Made by a program: the position numbers and the translations under genes
Notes under the pieces: generated by a model
What the model was told of the DNA's origin: nothing
Databases searched by the model: none
The model's input: only the letters and a program-made list of their open reading frames with translations
Source: Hyalella azteca
Lineage: Eukaryota > Arthropoda > Malacostraca > Amphipoda > Hyalellidae
DNA: 64,000 bases
Direction of reading: 5' to 3'
Assembly (NCBI RefSeq): GCF_000764305.2
Contig: NW_025931881.1
Coordinates: 33,639 to 97,638, forward strand
Shown: piece by piece, positions 10,285 to 22,860 of the stretch
Numbering within the stretch: position 1 is the first letter of the stretch
How the letters are laid out: each line of letters starts with the position of its first letter

Positions 10285-13070
10285 ACTTGAAAGTTCTATC
10301 AGAACTGAGGTAATTTACCGTAATCTGTGCATTTCAAGCATCCTAGAATGTCAGGGCTGAGTAACAACGTTGGCCATGTATAAATTTAAGGGTTCACACA
10401 TTGAAATAATTATCTCAATAGGGGGAGCGTCTGGGTCACAGAAAAACTTTTTTATTTACGGACGGATCACTTTGAAAATTGGTACACATATGTAAAACAG
10501 AAATCTAAGACTTTTTGTTCGTGTGAATTCTTCGAAAAATGAAAGAAAACGTGAAATTCTTAGAAAACGGCCAAAAAGGGGGTACTGTAGAAAATCTATC
10601 TCCTGCCAGGATTTTCAAGCTAAAACATCGAGACGCATATCATTCGATGCGTAAGGACCATATCCATCGATTTGTCTTAGTTTTTTTTTCGAAATTAGAG
10701 TTTTGTGGGCGGGGGGGCATTTACCGTGAAATTTTCGAAAACTTTTTTATTTTCCCCCTTTTTCAAAATATTTTCATAACTATAACGAAATTAAAAAAAA
10801 GCTAAGACTAATTTCTAAATATTTTATTTGCGAATCGAATGGTATTTCTCTCATTGCTGTAGCTTCAAAACTGTAGGAGGAGATAGTGTTCCAGTGAAAA
10901 TAAGTGTCAATGTTCAGTAGAGCCCGACAAAGTCCCGGGAGCCTCGAAATCGGCATTCAAATTTGCAAGCTGCAAGACAAGACGATACTGGAACTTAGTT
11001 TATGTCAAGGATGTTGTGAACGACGGCGCGCCAACCATCCCACACGACTGCAGAAGGGTTACTGGACTGGAACTGTAAGTGTGAAGACTAGCTATTTAAG
11101 GTGCACTGCGGCAACTATATAACTCCATCACCCCTAACTCTTTCGGGATCTGTCGTGAACTCATAAACCAACGTACAGAGATGGCTTGGTACCGTTGGAT
11201 AGGTCAGAATGTCAGCTTTAATATCAAACTAAAAACCGGAAAGGCCAATAGTGTCGATTTTGGACCCAGACGCTCCTTAAATATATTAATCTAATAATTT
11301 TTAATTATCATCCCAGGCATGGCCGTTGTTGATTTTATCTTCGATTATCAACTCGTATGCATTATCTCTCGGAGAGTTCGTGTTATATATTTAGGTTAGT
11401 TTCCGCTCGAATGAGTTTGTCTAGAAGTTCCTAGAAAATTTTGATTTTTACGGCAATTTCTAGTCAAAATTCATGAGTTTGAGTAGTGAATATTTATTTG
11501 AGTAATTATTCTCTATGTTAACTGTGATGGAATAGCTCACTTTATAGCGCCAAACATATTTGCAGGAATTTGAAGTTTATATAACTCATTGATTAGTGCA
11601 CTCAATCAATAACAATATATATTGTATTAATTAGTTAAAATAAATAGCATAGCTATTATCCCTTTCCCGGGCGGACATAGAAATTCGATGAAATTACAAT
11701 ATTTGATGATTGTACCTAAAAGTATGACCAATTCTAAGATATATTTACTCGTTAGCATTTTTCGAAAAATTTCTTATATAAGTAGTAAATCACAATTAAT
11801 GAAGTGATCATATATGGGGCCTTGCCGGCTTAAGGTACAAAAAATTTCCTGATTTTGACATTGAAAGTTTACTATTTAGAGGTTAAAAAACATCTTGTTT
11901 GCTCTTTTATGCTTGTATTATAACACATACAAAGGAAGCAATCAAGATGAACAAAATTATAGGTACATTTAGTATTTCATGGCAATATATTCCCTGAACA
12001 TCCATATAATGAGACATCCATGCCGTATGTAAAGAGTCACATTCATATACAACATATACCTATAAATTGTGAAAAAATTATCAGTTCAAATTAGTATTGG
12101 TGAAGGACATGTCATCGTCTGGGTCAGTGCAGAGGCCATCTTCTTTGCAACCGCGTCGGCTCTATGTTCTGTAGCGAAGGAAATGCGATGAGCTTGGACT
12201 GCAGTCAAAGTCTGGAAAAGCATAAAAGTGGTGAACTATAGGTACGTTAGACTGAAAAACATGGCTTCAATCATAGTTTCGCTAACCACTAAGGGCTAAC
12301 AAACATATTTACCAAGCGCTGTAGAAAATTACCTCTAGCGGGCATATGACCAAACATAGTCAATTCCCTCTCTAAGCATTGGCGGGCGTATGATCATATA
12401 TGATCACACTAATTTTCGCCATTTTATTTCACCATCTTACATTTGCTTCAAGTAAATGGCAGCATAATCAGTCGATAAAGCAAGTTTTTAACCATGATAC
12501 TAGCAACTATCATGGCCTTACCTACAGTTCTTCGTGGGCTAGAGCTGCTAAAGTGAATATGATGAGGGCCCGACATGCCGTTTTGCCATTTCTCCAGAGT
12601 ACTTAGTTTTTAAGTCAGCTCACACAGACGCAAGAGCGCGTCAGAGTGCTACGTCATACATGACGTAACTCATACACCATCTGTGATTGGTTGGAGCTTG
12701 TTGGCGGGCTGTGGTGATGTGGGGGGACTTTTTTTACTCTCATTTTAATTACCATATATGGTAACTTACCCGCGAGAGGTATAATTATTCTGAAAAATGT
12801 ATGGGTCATACGTGGTCGATGGGTTTGTTCTCGAATTCATCTACACGATTTCGAGGTAGAAATTCACTCTAAATAAATAGAAAATTAGGTTTTTCACAAA
12901 ATTGTTTAAATACTACATCATAATGAGGGTATTTCTTCAGTACTATGGATTTCAAAATTGTTAGGTCATCTTATGGGACTTATTTCTGTTGCAAAATAAC
13001 GGAGCATTTAGTTTGTTAGTCCAGAATTTAATTTTAGGCAAATAAATAATCGGAAACATAGAAACGGACT
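10285..13070. repeat. Duplicated block B (direct copy at 15,957-16,815)
   Basis: The parts 10,285-10,420, 11,280-11,660 and 12,785-13,070 match 15,957-16,815 in order and in the same orientation. Examples are AAGCATCCTAGAA near 10,338, CCCAGGCATGGCCGTTGTTG near 11,314, and the TAACGGAGC block near 13,000. The intervals between them (10,421-11,279 and 11,661-12,784) are insertions relative to the other copy. Confidence 0.8.
10424..11276. mobile_element. DNA element with 14-bp terminal inverted repeats
   Basis: The ends are GGAGCGTCTGGGTC and its exact complement GACCCAGACGCTCC. The interval is absent from the direct copy of block B, which serves as a partial empty site. No transposase is recognisable; an 88-codon frame inside lacks known motifs. 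Confidence 0.65.
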
Positions 13071-13849
13071 CAGAGGTGGGCAGTAGCGCGCTACATGTAG
13101 CGGTAGCTGTAGCGTCGCTACATTTAAGGCACTGTAGCGGTAGCGGAAGCGCCCGCTACATATTTAAGTAGCGATACGAGGTTTTGCCGCTACAGCGCTA
13201 CCGCTATATTTATAGATAAAGCCTTTAGATTTTACTTAATAGTATTAAATATTATTTAAAAACCAGCATGATGCATGCATAATATAAATTACAGAATAAA
13301 ACTGTACGAAAGATTTCGGTGTAATGTTGTCAACCTCAGCCTGTTACTAGTGTCAACACGTTAGTTGTTACTTGTCAAGTTGTTGCCAGTTGCTACTTAC
13401 ATGTATTTTTTCATGTTTCAGTTTGCTTACAGTTATTTTTACACTGTTATTTTAATGTTTTACCTTCCCTACATGGATGTCTACTTTAATCTACCAATCT
13501 CAAAAATAATCCACCTATATATACAAATAAAAGACTGATTTTTATATGTATATGTTTATAATTTTTTAGATTGGTAGATTAAAGCACACATCCATGAAGG
13601 GAAGGTAAAACGTAACAATAACTGTAACTTTTATTTACTGTATCCAACCCGTAAGAGTTCGGTTAGGTTAATTGCAATAAAGTTGCATTGATATGTATTG
13701 AAAATGTTCATTAAATGTTTATGAGTAAATCCCAATATCAGAACAATAAATGTTTAGAGATTTCCAATAATTTTGGCCATTGTAGCGGCTAATGTAGCGG
13801 CGCTACATTTTACTGTAGCGGTAGCGGTAGCGCCCGCTACAATCTAGTG
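13071..13849. mobile_element. Truncated hAT-like element with GTAGCG-rich ends
   Basis: It starts CAGAGGTGGGCAGTAGCGCG, a hAT-type terminus, followed by many GTAGCGGTAGC motifs. The right side (13,780-13,845) has the matching inverted GTAGCG block but ends at the adapter before reaching the expected terminus. 13,457-13,611 inside it is a 44-nt palindrome. Confidence 0.65.
13457..13611. repeat. Palindromic repeat inside the hAT-like element
   Basis: The arms 13,457-13,500 and 13,568-13,611 are inverted copies (AGATTGGTAGATTAAAG on the right) with two or three mismatches. Weaker complementarity extends outward. It may be a nested MITE. Confidence 0.8.
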
Positions 13850-13887
13850 CTGTCTCTTATACACATCTAGATGTGTATAAGAGACAG
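13850..13887. other. Nextera mate-pair junction adapter (artificial sequence)
   Basis: The 38 nt consist of CTGTCTCTTATACACATCT followed directly by its exact reverse complement. That is the Tn5 mosaic end in both orientations, as left at the circularisation junction of Illumina Nextera mate-pair libraries. It is not biological. Sequence on the two sides may not be contiguous in the genome. Confidence 0.97.
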
Positions 13888-15956
13888 GACTTTAGCCGAA
13901 AATATGTCTCAACTGCAAATGTCTTTTGCTCTGTAGTCCAAGGCATCTCGAAGCTCACACGTGGTAGACTCTTAGATCAATCCGTCTTCTTAATGAATCT
14001 GAAACAAATAACAGGATTACTTGAGTATTGTGGAAATTATTCAACTTTTTATGAGCTCTGTTTTTTTTTGTGTCACCCTGTATATGTTCATTTGCAGTGA
14101 CATAAATGTTGAGTCATCTTATGGCTTTTATATCCGGGCTAATCAATGGAGCCATCAGATTCAATTTGGTGCCTGGCGATAATTAGATGGAAATATATAA
14201 CCTGAAATATACATTTAGTTGTTCTTGTCCTCTAAATAGTCAGTGTGAGTAGTTAACTTCATCTAGCACAAATTTCATGCCAACAAAATGAATTTTTTTT
14301 TCTTTGCATTGAATTATTTAACAGGATATATTAGTGCTGTTATTTATTTTTTGAATTATTATTTAAGGTAATTAAATTATTCAACAGGAGTTGGTCCAGG
14401 GTACGGGTAATTCTTGAGGTTTGTAATGACATTCATCAACTTTAATCATCCCTCTTGTCACGAAATTCTATCACTTGAGTATGTTTATTTCAATACGAAT
14501 CAATTCAAAATCTAAATAAAATATGAACGCTCTTCTTAACCTCATCCGCTCCTTTACTACCATCGTAAATAATTTTGTCTCTTCCCTAACGCATTACCGA
14601 CAGACGCAATAGACTAAGGGCGCCTGAACCTGAACTTTAAGTCCCTCTTATTACAAAATAAGGCGGGAACTTTCGATCCGGCGCGGCGTTATGTGTGAAG
14701 ATTCCGTGTTAAAATCGCCTTGATGATTTTGAAATCCGAAATAAATCCTGCTCATCAATATCTTCTTAAGCGAATAATTTTTTATATATTCATTTGAACT
14801 CACTGAAAAAAATGACTCCAATACGGGATTTTTTGTCTTGTGTGTACAAATATTTGATGCTAGGTTCTCATATCTGAAGTGCGCTAAATCCATCCGGTGA
14901 CGACTTGAAAACGCTTTGCACTACTGCGATCATTTTGCATTTAACTCCAGTTGGGACATTGCCTCTTAATAATTTCTGTATATTTTTACTTGATACACGA
15001 ATTTTGGATTAGCAGGGAACGAAGCAGTCTAGACCCACCTCAACGAAATGCATTCATTGCAGCCGTGCCAGCTACCAGATGATAGCTTATTTAGCTACCG
15101 CTCCAAAATTGTCAGTGAACGCGCTTTATTGTAATGTTTTAATTGTCTATGGACTTATATTCTTTCGTCTCAAATGCGATGTTAAGGTCTTCTTAAGTTA
15201 TAACGTAGATGTGTTTTAACGCTGTCAAAGAAAAGGCCAGAAGTTGTATCACAGCAGCGTTCGAGGCGTTGACTTCTCTGCAGGTATCATAATTTTAGCC
15301 GATGACTAGTCGAAGTTTGCCAAAATATTCGAGGAATCTTCATCTATTAACCCTTATGTGGTCCACTATTATATTAACCCTTATGTGGTCCACTATATAG
15401 CGAAGAATTGTCGCTCAAAGTCCCATGTTACTGTCATAGGAAAACTACCAAAACCATGAAATTGTCCTATTTTAAATCTGATTATCCTTTTCTGTTGATG
15501 CCTCCCTCATATCAGTGTTGTTCCGGTTGCTTCATTGCAAATATCATGCAAGGTGATAAATGATAATATATCAGCAATATCATATGCGACATTTTCAAAA
15601 ATTGTTGACTAGAATGCTAATTCCAATATATAAATCAGGATGATACCTAAAATTGCTACCTTTGCAATATGGTGGAACCTTGCACCCCGGCCATTTCACT
15701 ACCCCCGCTGTTCCAGGGCACCTGTAGCCCGGCTTCCTTCTACTTTTCCTTCCTCCATTTTCATTGTTTATTAAATGATACGACGAGGCCCGGCTGCGTT
15801 AGTGCGTCCACCATAGATTCCATAGCTGAACTCTGGACCGTAATTGCGATTTTCCAGCTTCTCTGGACTCCGGAAAGGGCAGTAGGTCTTAATTCCTGTA
15901 CAGATGGACAGCCCTGCTCCTCAGCGTTAACAGATCCACCATTTACCGACTTATTT
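13888..15956. other. Non-coding stretch with a diverged third copy of part of block A
   Basis: About 14,690-14,900 resembles 9,000-9,150 (TTGTGTGTACAAATATTTGA is shared in near-identical form). 15,346-15,395 repeats TTAACCCTTATGTGGTCCAC twice. A 97-codon frame at 15,669-15,962 has no recognisable features. Confidence 0.4.
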
Positions 15957-16815
15957 ACCTGAAAATTCTATCAGAACTGATGTAATTCACCGTAATTAGT
16001 GTATTCCAAGCATCCTAGAAAGTCAGGGTTGAGAGACAACGTTGCCGATGTACAAAATTATAGTGTTCACACATTGAAATAATAGTTAAATAGTAATAAT
16101 AATTATTTTTATTGTATTATACATTGAAATAGTAATAATAATAATAATAATCAATTTTATAATTTTTCATTATTATCCCAGGCATGGCCGTTGTTGATTC
16201 TTCTTGGATGATTTACTCGTATGTCTTATCATTCTAGGAGCTCGTGTTATATATTTAGTTTAGTTTCCGCTCGAAAAAGTTTTTTTCTGCATGTTTTTGA
16301 AAAATTTAGATTTTACGGCAATTTTTAATCAAAATTCATGAGATATAGTAATAGATGCTTCTTTGAAAAATTATTCCTCATTTTAATTGGGATGAAATAG
16401 CTCACTTCATAGCGCCAAACATATTTGCAGGCATTTCAAGTGCCTATAGCTCATTGATTACTGCTCTCAAATAATAGGCATAAATATTGGATATTGTAAT
16501 TAAAGTAAATAGAATAGTGATTGTTCGGGGAAAAAGTGACGATATGCGGGTGGTATGTGGTCGATGAATTGAATCTTGAATTCATTTACACGTTTTCGAG
16601 GTAGAAATTCACTATAAATAAATCCAATATTAGATTTTTGAAAAAATTATTTAAATACTACATTATATTTAGGGTAATTCTCCAGTACAATTAATTTAAA
16701 AATTGTTGAGTCACCTTATGGGACTTATTTCTGTTCCAAAATAACGGAGCGTTTAGTTAGTTGGTCGAGAATTTAATTTAGGCAAATAAATAATCGGAAA
16801 CATATAAACATGGTT
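15957..16815. repeat. Second copy of block B
   Basis: This is the direct-orientation counterpart of 10,285-13,070, without the two insertions. It includes a short (TAA)n-rich stretch near 16,130-16,152. Confidence 0.8.
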
Positions 16816-16844
16816 TACTGTTTATTTTTTAATTTGCGCAGTTT

Positions 16845-18590
16845 ATGCATATAAGTCAAGAAGGATTTGTGTTACAACTCTTTTTCCTGCGTAATGGATA
16901 TTTGAAACAATTCATAGCTGAACTTGAATCTTCTTCATAAGTATGCTGCTGCGAGATGCAATCGATTGCAATCTCTAGGCAGCGATCAAAAATGAAAAGA
17001 GATTTACAATGAAGTCCTCCGTACAACTGATCAGCAAATTAGAACTGATCAGCTAAAATACTGAACATTTCGTAATAAATTCTCCCATCACTTTTTTTCG
17101 AGGAGTAACTGAGTAAGTTAGCACATGGCACGATTTTACCTGCTATGCAAGATGTTGAACTAGACCGCTTCGTTAGTACCAAGTGGATAGTGAAAGAAAT
17201 TGAAAGAAGGCAATATTCACAATGATGTGGGCGAAATGTATGGGTGAAATGGGTACAAAAGTGCGATACTTTTTCAAATCGCAGGCGAATTGATCATGTG
17301 CTCTCCAGATGGGGGGGAATTGACATTAAATATTTGTACACACTTGGAAAAAATCCCGTATAGTAAATATAATTTTCAAAAACTTCTAATGGATACTAAT
17401 CGAATGTTTCTCTTAAGTAGATATTGGATAGAAGGATTCGTGCCAGACTTCACAGCATAAAGGTCTACGTTCACTGGGATACTTTTTCTTCATTAAACTT
17501 CTACAGGCTCTAATTTATCAGCGTTCAGAATTGGACCTAAAAACGTGCCGATGAATGAGAATGATGGTGGTGGTGACGTACGAAAATTGTTATAAGAATA
17601 TTAGAGGCGCTTGTTAGAAGCACGTTAAACATAGCTTTACATAGCTTATTTTTTAGATCTCATGAGAACAAGTCACGAAAAGTACAAGAATCGGCGACAG
17701 ACCTCACCAGGCCTATTCTTCAGCGCCAACATCACCATGATGTTGGCACTGCCTTTTTATTCCTTTTTATTTTTTTAGGAATTAGGATAAATTAGACTTT
17801 AGGATTTTAATATAAAGTTTCATAAGTAAATTTCGCTATAGTATTACGACGGTTCGAATACACTTACACATTACTAATTATCAAGCAAAGTGAAGGTTTA
17901 GCAACGCTTATGTTATAACTGATGAACCTAAATTTGCTCGAGTAATAGAGACATGTAAAAAATTATGATATTTCATTGCATTGATAATCTGAAGTGGGCC
18001 ATTAATCCTGTAGTGCAACACGAGTAACATGGGTTACAGCAGCGGCGTCGCGGTGTTTTAGGGACATGGAGGGCAGGCTTAGCCCCATATGATTTATATT
18101 TATATTTAAGGTAATAATGGCTTGTTGTGTGGTTATTTATTCAAATTAAACTTATATTCTAGCCACATTATACTGAATTTGTCGGAATTACAATGTAAAA
18201 AGTTGAAAGTAACGCAATAAATGAACGTAAAATAATGCCAGGAGCTTAAGGATATTTTTAATAGGTCTAAAACATGCCTAATACGCCGTGGGGTTACTGT
18301 TCCCTCCACTGATAGCAATGCGAATATATCGAACTGAAACCCCTCTAGTCACACAATTAGAAAATATCCATTTGATGAGATGCGTACATTTGCATTAAAT
18401 TAGGTATTGGCTACATGAGTTGTTGATAAATATTCATCATAATTTGTAGCTTTGTTTTTACTGGTAACTTGGTCAAATCAAAACAGATTAGCCACTAATT
18501 AGGAACAAATATTTTTATTTGCAATATAGTGCAGGGTGGCCCAGTGGTTACAGTTCAGAGTATCAGGATTAGAGAAAGGAAACTTTAGAT
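16845..18590. repeat. Second, inverted copy of block A
   Basis: This is the reverse-complement counterpart of 7,020-9,612, ending in a truncated SINE head (GGCCCAGTGGTTACAG at 18,537). It contains one copy of the 80-bp unit found three times in the other copy. Confidence 0.8.
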
Positions 18591-19289
18591 TTCACTAAAG
18601 TTTTAGCAGTTATTTAGGCGTTTACTATTAAGTTTCGTCGCCCTTCAAGCACGGACAATATTTTGCGGATTCAAAATGATATGTATTATTTTAAATTTTG
18701 TAAAAAACTCCTGCTTGTAGACAACGCTGTTTTCTGCCAAATGTGCGTTCAGGGAGCAAGCTCACAATTTTTATTGATAATGAGGTACTTGAAGACATTT
18801 AAAATAACAAGTAGCAGGCATTGAGAGGAAATGTGCTAGGTCTTCTGGCGCTTGTGAGGTAATTTCGGCAGCGCACAGACTTAATTACTGCAGGTAATAT
18901 ATACGTCGATTATATGGACCACAAGTTGAAATTCACTAGAAAATTTTTGATATAATAACTCAGATTATAGATAAACTGTTTAACTTCTTCAATCGCTGAT
19001 GTGAGAAATTAGAAAAAAGTAGTTAGGTTATACCTACATGATATTACGCAGTTTCGTCCATAATGAAAGGTTTAGTCACTCCATAATTCTGGACGCCAGG
19101 ACGTTCTGTGTACTTAATATTGTATAGTCTACCATAAATATTTTCTTTGATATCCGATTGACCCGATCGTAGAAAACGGCGCATGATGGACCCACTAAAA
19201 CATGTAAAGTTCTCTTCAACCTTGCATATTATAACCTGTAGTAGTGTAGTTACTTGCTTGGTTACTTGGTAAAGACGAGGCGCGTCACC

Positions 19290-19364
19290 GACTGAAGTAT
19301 TGGCGCCCTCATTCAGCAGTCTTCGGGGGGCAGATTGCTGAATGGGAGCGCCAATACTTCAGTC
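19290..19364. repeat. Hairpin with 29-nt arms
   Basis: The arms 19,290-19,318 and 19,336-19,364 share GACTGAAGTATTGGCGC and CATTCAGCA with their complements. There is a 3-nt internal mismatch and a 17-nt loop containing TCTTCGGGGGG. Confidence 0.9.
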
Positions 19365-20084
19365 AAACAGAATCAAACAGAACATTGAAGAAGTCAAACA
19401 GTTTATAATAATCTTAGTTATATATATCGAAAATTTCCAGTGAATTTCAAATTGTGGTCCAGTAAAATCAACAAATATATTGAATTTTGGTACAAATGGA
19501 AATTGAAGAAGAATGGAACCGTTGAAACCTTCATTGAAGTGGTTCCGTAAATGAAGTGGTTCGCGGAACGAAGCCAGGAGGAAACGATAACAGAGTTAAA
19601 ATTTAGGGCAGGGAATAGAGCAGGCCGTCGCCGGCTGCAGAGCCGACGTAGAGACGCGACAGAGCAGCGATAGAGCAGAAATGTCCGCATTAGAGACGAT
19701 ATCGCCAGCCGCGTAGCAGCGCTAATTCACCTCGGAGTACCTGCCTAGGTGTGCTCCGTCCTGCCGACACGCAGCCCTTACTGAGCACCGCCTGCTCAAA
19801 CCAGCCCAACGCCTGCTCTGGGGCGGCTCTGGCAGTGTATGCGTCAGTTACACGTTACCGTTTGTCAACGATTTAAGAAATTTTTTCTTCTCTCTCTCTC
19901 TCTCTGAGATCACCTAGACTTCTCTCTTGCAATGACAGGTTGTATTGGCTATGGTTCTTGACATTCATATCGTATGGACATTATTACATTAACAACGGTA
20001 TTTAGAAACTAACACATTCAATTATCGAGGAAATATACACATCAAACTACTCACCGCTATGAACTATCTGAAAACGTCTACTGC

Positions 20085-20155
20085 AGCTCCGAAAATTGAA
20101 CGCAGATCCTCCGCGTCGTAGTCCACGCCTGTACCAGCTAGGCCACGCGAACACC
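20085..20155 (-). mobile_element. Possible tRNA-like SINE head
   Basis: On the minus strand GTGGCCTAGCTGGTACAGG resembles a pol III A box region and TGCGTTCAATTTTC a degenerate B box about 35 nt later. No tail or flanking duplication was identified. Confidence 0.3.
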
Positions 20156-21585
20156 TTACCAGCCTATGCTCTATGAACTACTTAACTATAATACGGAACA
20201 AATGACTCGCCACCATCTAGCAAATCGAGGGATAGCTATATATGTGGTTGAACTTGATAGATGTTATTCATAATGCACTAATTTTAAACAATGAACAAAG
20301 TAGCCATTCGTATGATCCCGCCAGTTTGACGTGAGTATTACAGCTAAATTTGTTTAGCAATTTATCTTATTGCATTAGCTTCATGTCATTCGATAGTTTG
20401 ATAGGAAAATTAACAACGTACGCAAATCATTAGTCTACTGACATCGCAAGTTCTCCAAGAGTTTTAATGCAAAGAAAGCGCCAAATAAATTCACCATATC
20501 TTCAATGAAAACGTTTCGGAGACCAGCACTGAAACGCAGGGAAAGTCGATCAATTTTATGAACCGATGATGGTGCTGGTTTACACATTTTCACTAAAAAT
20601 ATGGTGAATTTCCTCGGTATTTTCTTTGCTCTAACATTTACTGTTATTAACGCGTTTTCTGTACATCCACGTTAGAAAACTTTCTCATGATAAACTGATT
20701 GATATCTCGCTTTAGAAAAGCGTGAATGACCTTCAACGTTTCTGTTAGGGTGTTAAAACTGGAAGAGCATATAAAATTCTTACGTAATTCAAAGTATTAA
20801 AATACTGACGTGAAATAAATATCACAAATGGCACCGGAAATTGGCCCAAAATATCGTGCTATGCGAATGAACTAGATGGAGGATGAAGTTCATTCTCCCG
20901 TCACTGTTTCCAACCACTACCCCTACTCCCTCTCTCAAAACATCCCCATGCACGGCCTGCTTAGGTGCTCTGTTCAGCTCCCTGCCGGGCAATCAAAGTA
21001 CCAGCGCTAAAACAGCGCAGCCTTTTGTCCCTACCGAGCTGCTAGAATTTTGTCTCTATATCAGCCATGGCGCAGCGCAGCTTTAGGGATAGATGGCCGG
21101 TTATAGTTTCACGGCTCCATCCTGCTAAAGCGCGACCAGCCCGGCTAAATTCGGCGCCGGTCTCGGCTCAAAATTTTAACTGGGCAGTGTAGGTCCTATG
21201 AATAATATATTCAAGTTTTAGCCATATAATTGTGTCTACATTTTTTAAACTATTCAAGATGAAAGTTGATATTATCGGCTAGATTGTAAAGTGCGGACCT
21301 TTAGAAAACACTTTAATTTTGCTTTCAGAAAAAAACTCACCATTTATAGAATTGTATATATTACTAGGCCCTCTAGCTTGCTCTATAGTCATTCAGGACT
21401 AATAAAAAGCAGCACCAGATACCTCATTCATGTCCAAGTCCGTTTAGTGACTATAGTGATTTTCGTGGTTCTCGCACCATTTCATTTTATCATTTCATGG
21501 CCATTTTCTCGTATTTTGATGTCACAATTGAAATTTCACAAATATTTGATTCAAGTAACTTATACACGTTATTTACATACGCGTT

Positions 21586-22860
21586 ATGTTTAACAAAGGA
21601 GGCGCAAGAGACAAACCCCAAAATTACAGGCCGGTTACATTAACATCACACGTAATCAAAGTATTTGAGAAGGTTGTTGCCAGAAGGTTGGTGCAGTACA
21701 TAGAAGACGCTGACCTTTTCAACAGAAGACAACACGGTTTTAGACGAAATCGTTCCGGCTTGTCTCAGTTACTGGAGCATCACCACCAAATCCTGGCCAT
21801 GCTGGAGGAGGGGGCCGGGGTGGACGTGGTGTATTTGGACTTCGCGAAAGCGATTGACAAAGTCGACCATGGGGTGCTCTTCAGAAAATTAAGACTGCTG
21901 GGAGTCGGAGGTGAATTGCTGGCATGGATCCACAGCTTCCTAACAGAAAGACTACAAGCTGTAGTTGTTGGAGGCTCGAGATCGAGCGTGGCTAAGGATG
22001 AGGTACAGAGGAACCGGAAGAGCTGGAATGGATCACCGCTACCTGGCACCTGACAACTCGGAAATCGAAGAGAAGCGACTCGTTCGCGATCTAGGAGTAT
22101 TGATGAACAATTAGGTCAATTTTGGTGATCACATATACCGGCAATAACCGCAAAAGGTAGACAACAGATGGGGTGGATCTGGCGGACGTTCAGAACGAGA
22201 GAAGCGGAACCGATGATCACACTCTTCAGAGCACTTGTCATACCTATCCTTGAATACTGCTGCCAGCTCTGGACTCCGTTCACACTAGGCGCAATACGGC
22301 AACTGGAAGGAGTCCAACGAACCTTTACATCCAGGATCAGAGGGATGGAGAATTTTAACTACTGGGAGAGGTTACAGCGACTGAGTCTGTACTCACTGTA
22401 GAGGAGACGGGCGAGGTATGTCATTCTGTACACATGGAAAATGATAACCGGAATGGTGCCAATCTTCGAGAGCGAGACCTTCAAGATTCAGAAATATCAC
22501 AACGAGAGAAGGGGGAGACTGTGCAAGATCCTTCCCCTGCGTAACAGATCCGCAGTCAGATTTCAATCCCTGCGAGAAGGATCACTCTCCGTGGCAGGAC
22601 CAAGGCTGTTCAACGCCCTACCAAGGGATTTAAGAGAGGAGGAGTTCACCCTGGAGACCTTCAAGAGACAGCTAGACGTGTTACTGAGCACAATCCCAGA
22701 TCGACCTCCCCTGCAACACTACCAGCGGCGAGAAGCAAGCAACAGCATCGTGCATCAGGTGGCCCAAATGAGGGCGGATGAACGATAATCAGAGGCGGCG
22801 ATCCATCGTGGCCTGGGACTGCTATGTCCCAAACAAATACTAAGGATACTAAGGAACATT
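21586..22860 (+). pseudogene. CR1/L2-like LINE reverse transcriptase, 5'-truncated and internally deleted
   Basis: The first part contains KPQNYRPVTLTSHVIKVFEK, QHGFR and VVYLDFAKAIDKVDH (RT blocks up to the first catalytic Asp). The second part has VIPILEYCCQLWTPFTLGAI and, later, SVAGPRLFNALPRDLR (polymerase C-terminal region). The segment with the YADD motif is missing between about 22,000 and 22,050, and stop codons interrupt the frame near 22,053, 22,113 and 22,401. The 3' end is followed by TACTAAGGATACTAAGGA, a short tandem tail typical of CR1-like elements. It is not active. Confidence 0.88.

Larger units (their letters stand above)
18591..21585. other. Non-coding stretch, no supported gene
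   Basis: It contains the hairpin at 19,290, a short (TC)n run at 19,887-19,905 and a possible tRNA-like SINE near 20,090. GC-richer patches at 19,560-19,860 and 20,880-21,180 carry only short frames without recognisable features. Confidence 0.4.

Noticed and set aside
13850..13887. Inverted repeat as a natural transposon end or insertion scar
   Set aside because: It is the exact commercial Tn5 mosaic-end pair in mate-pair junction arrangement, with no transposon around it.
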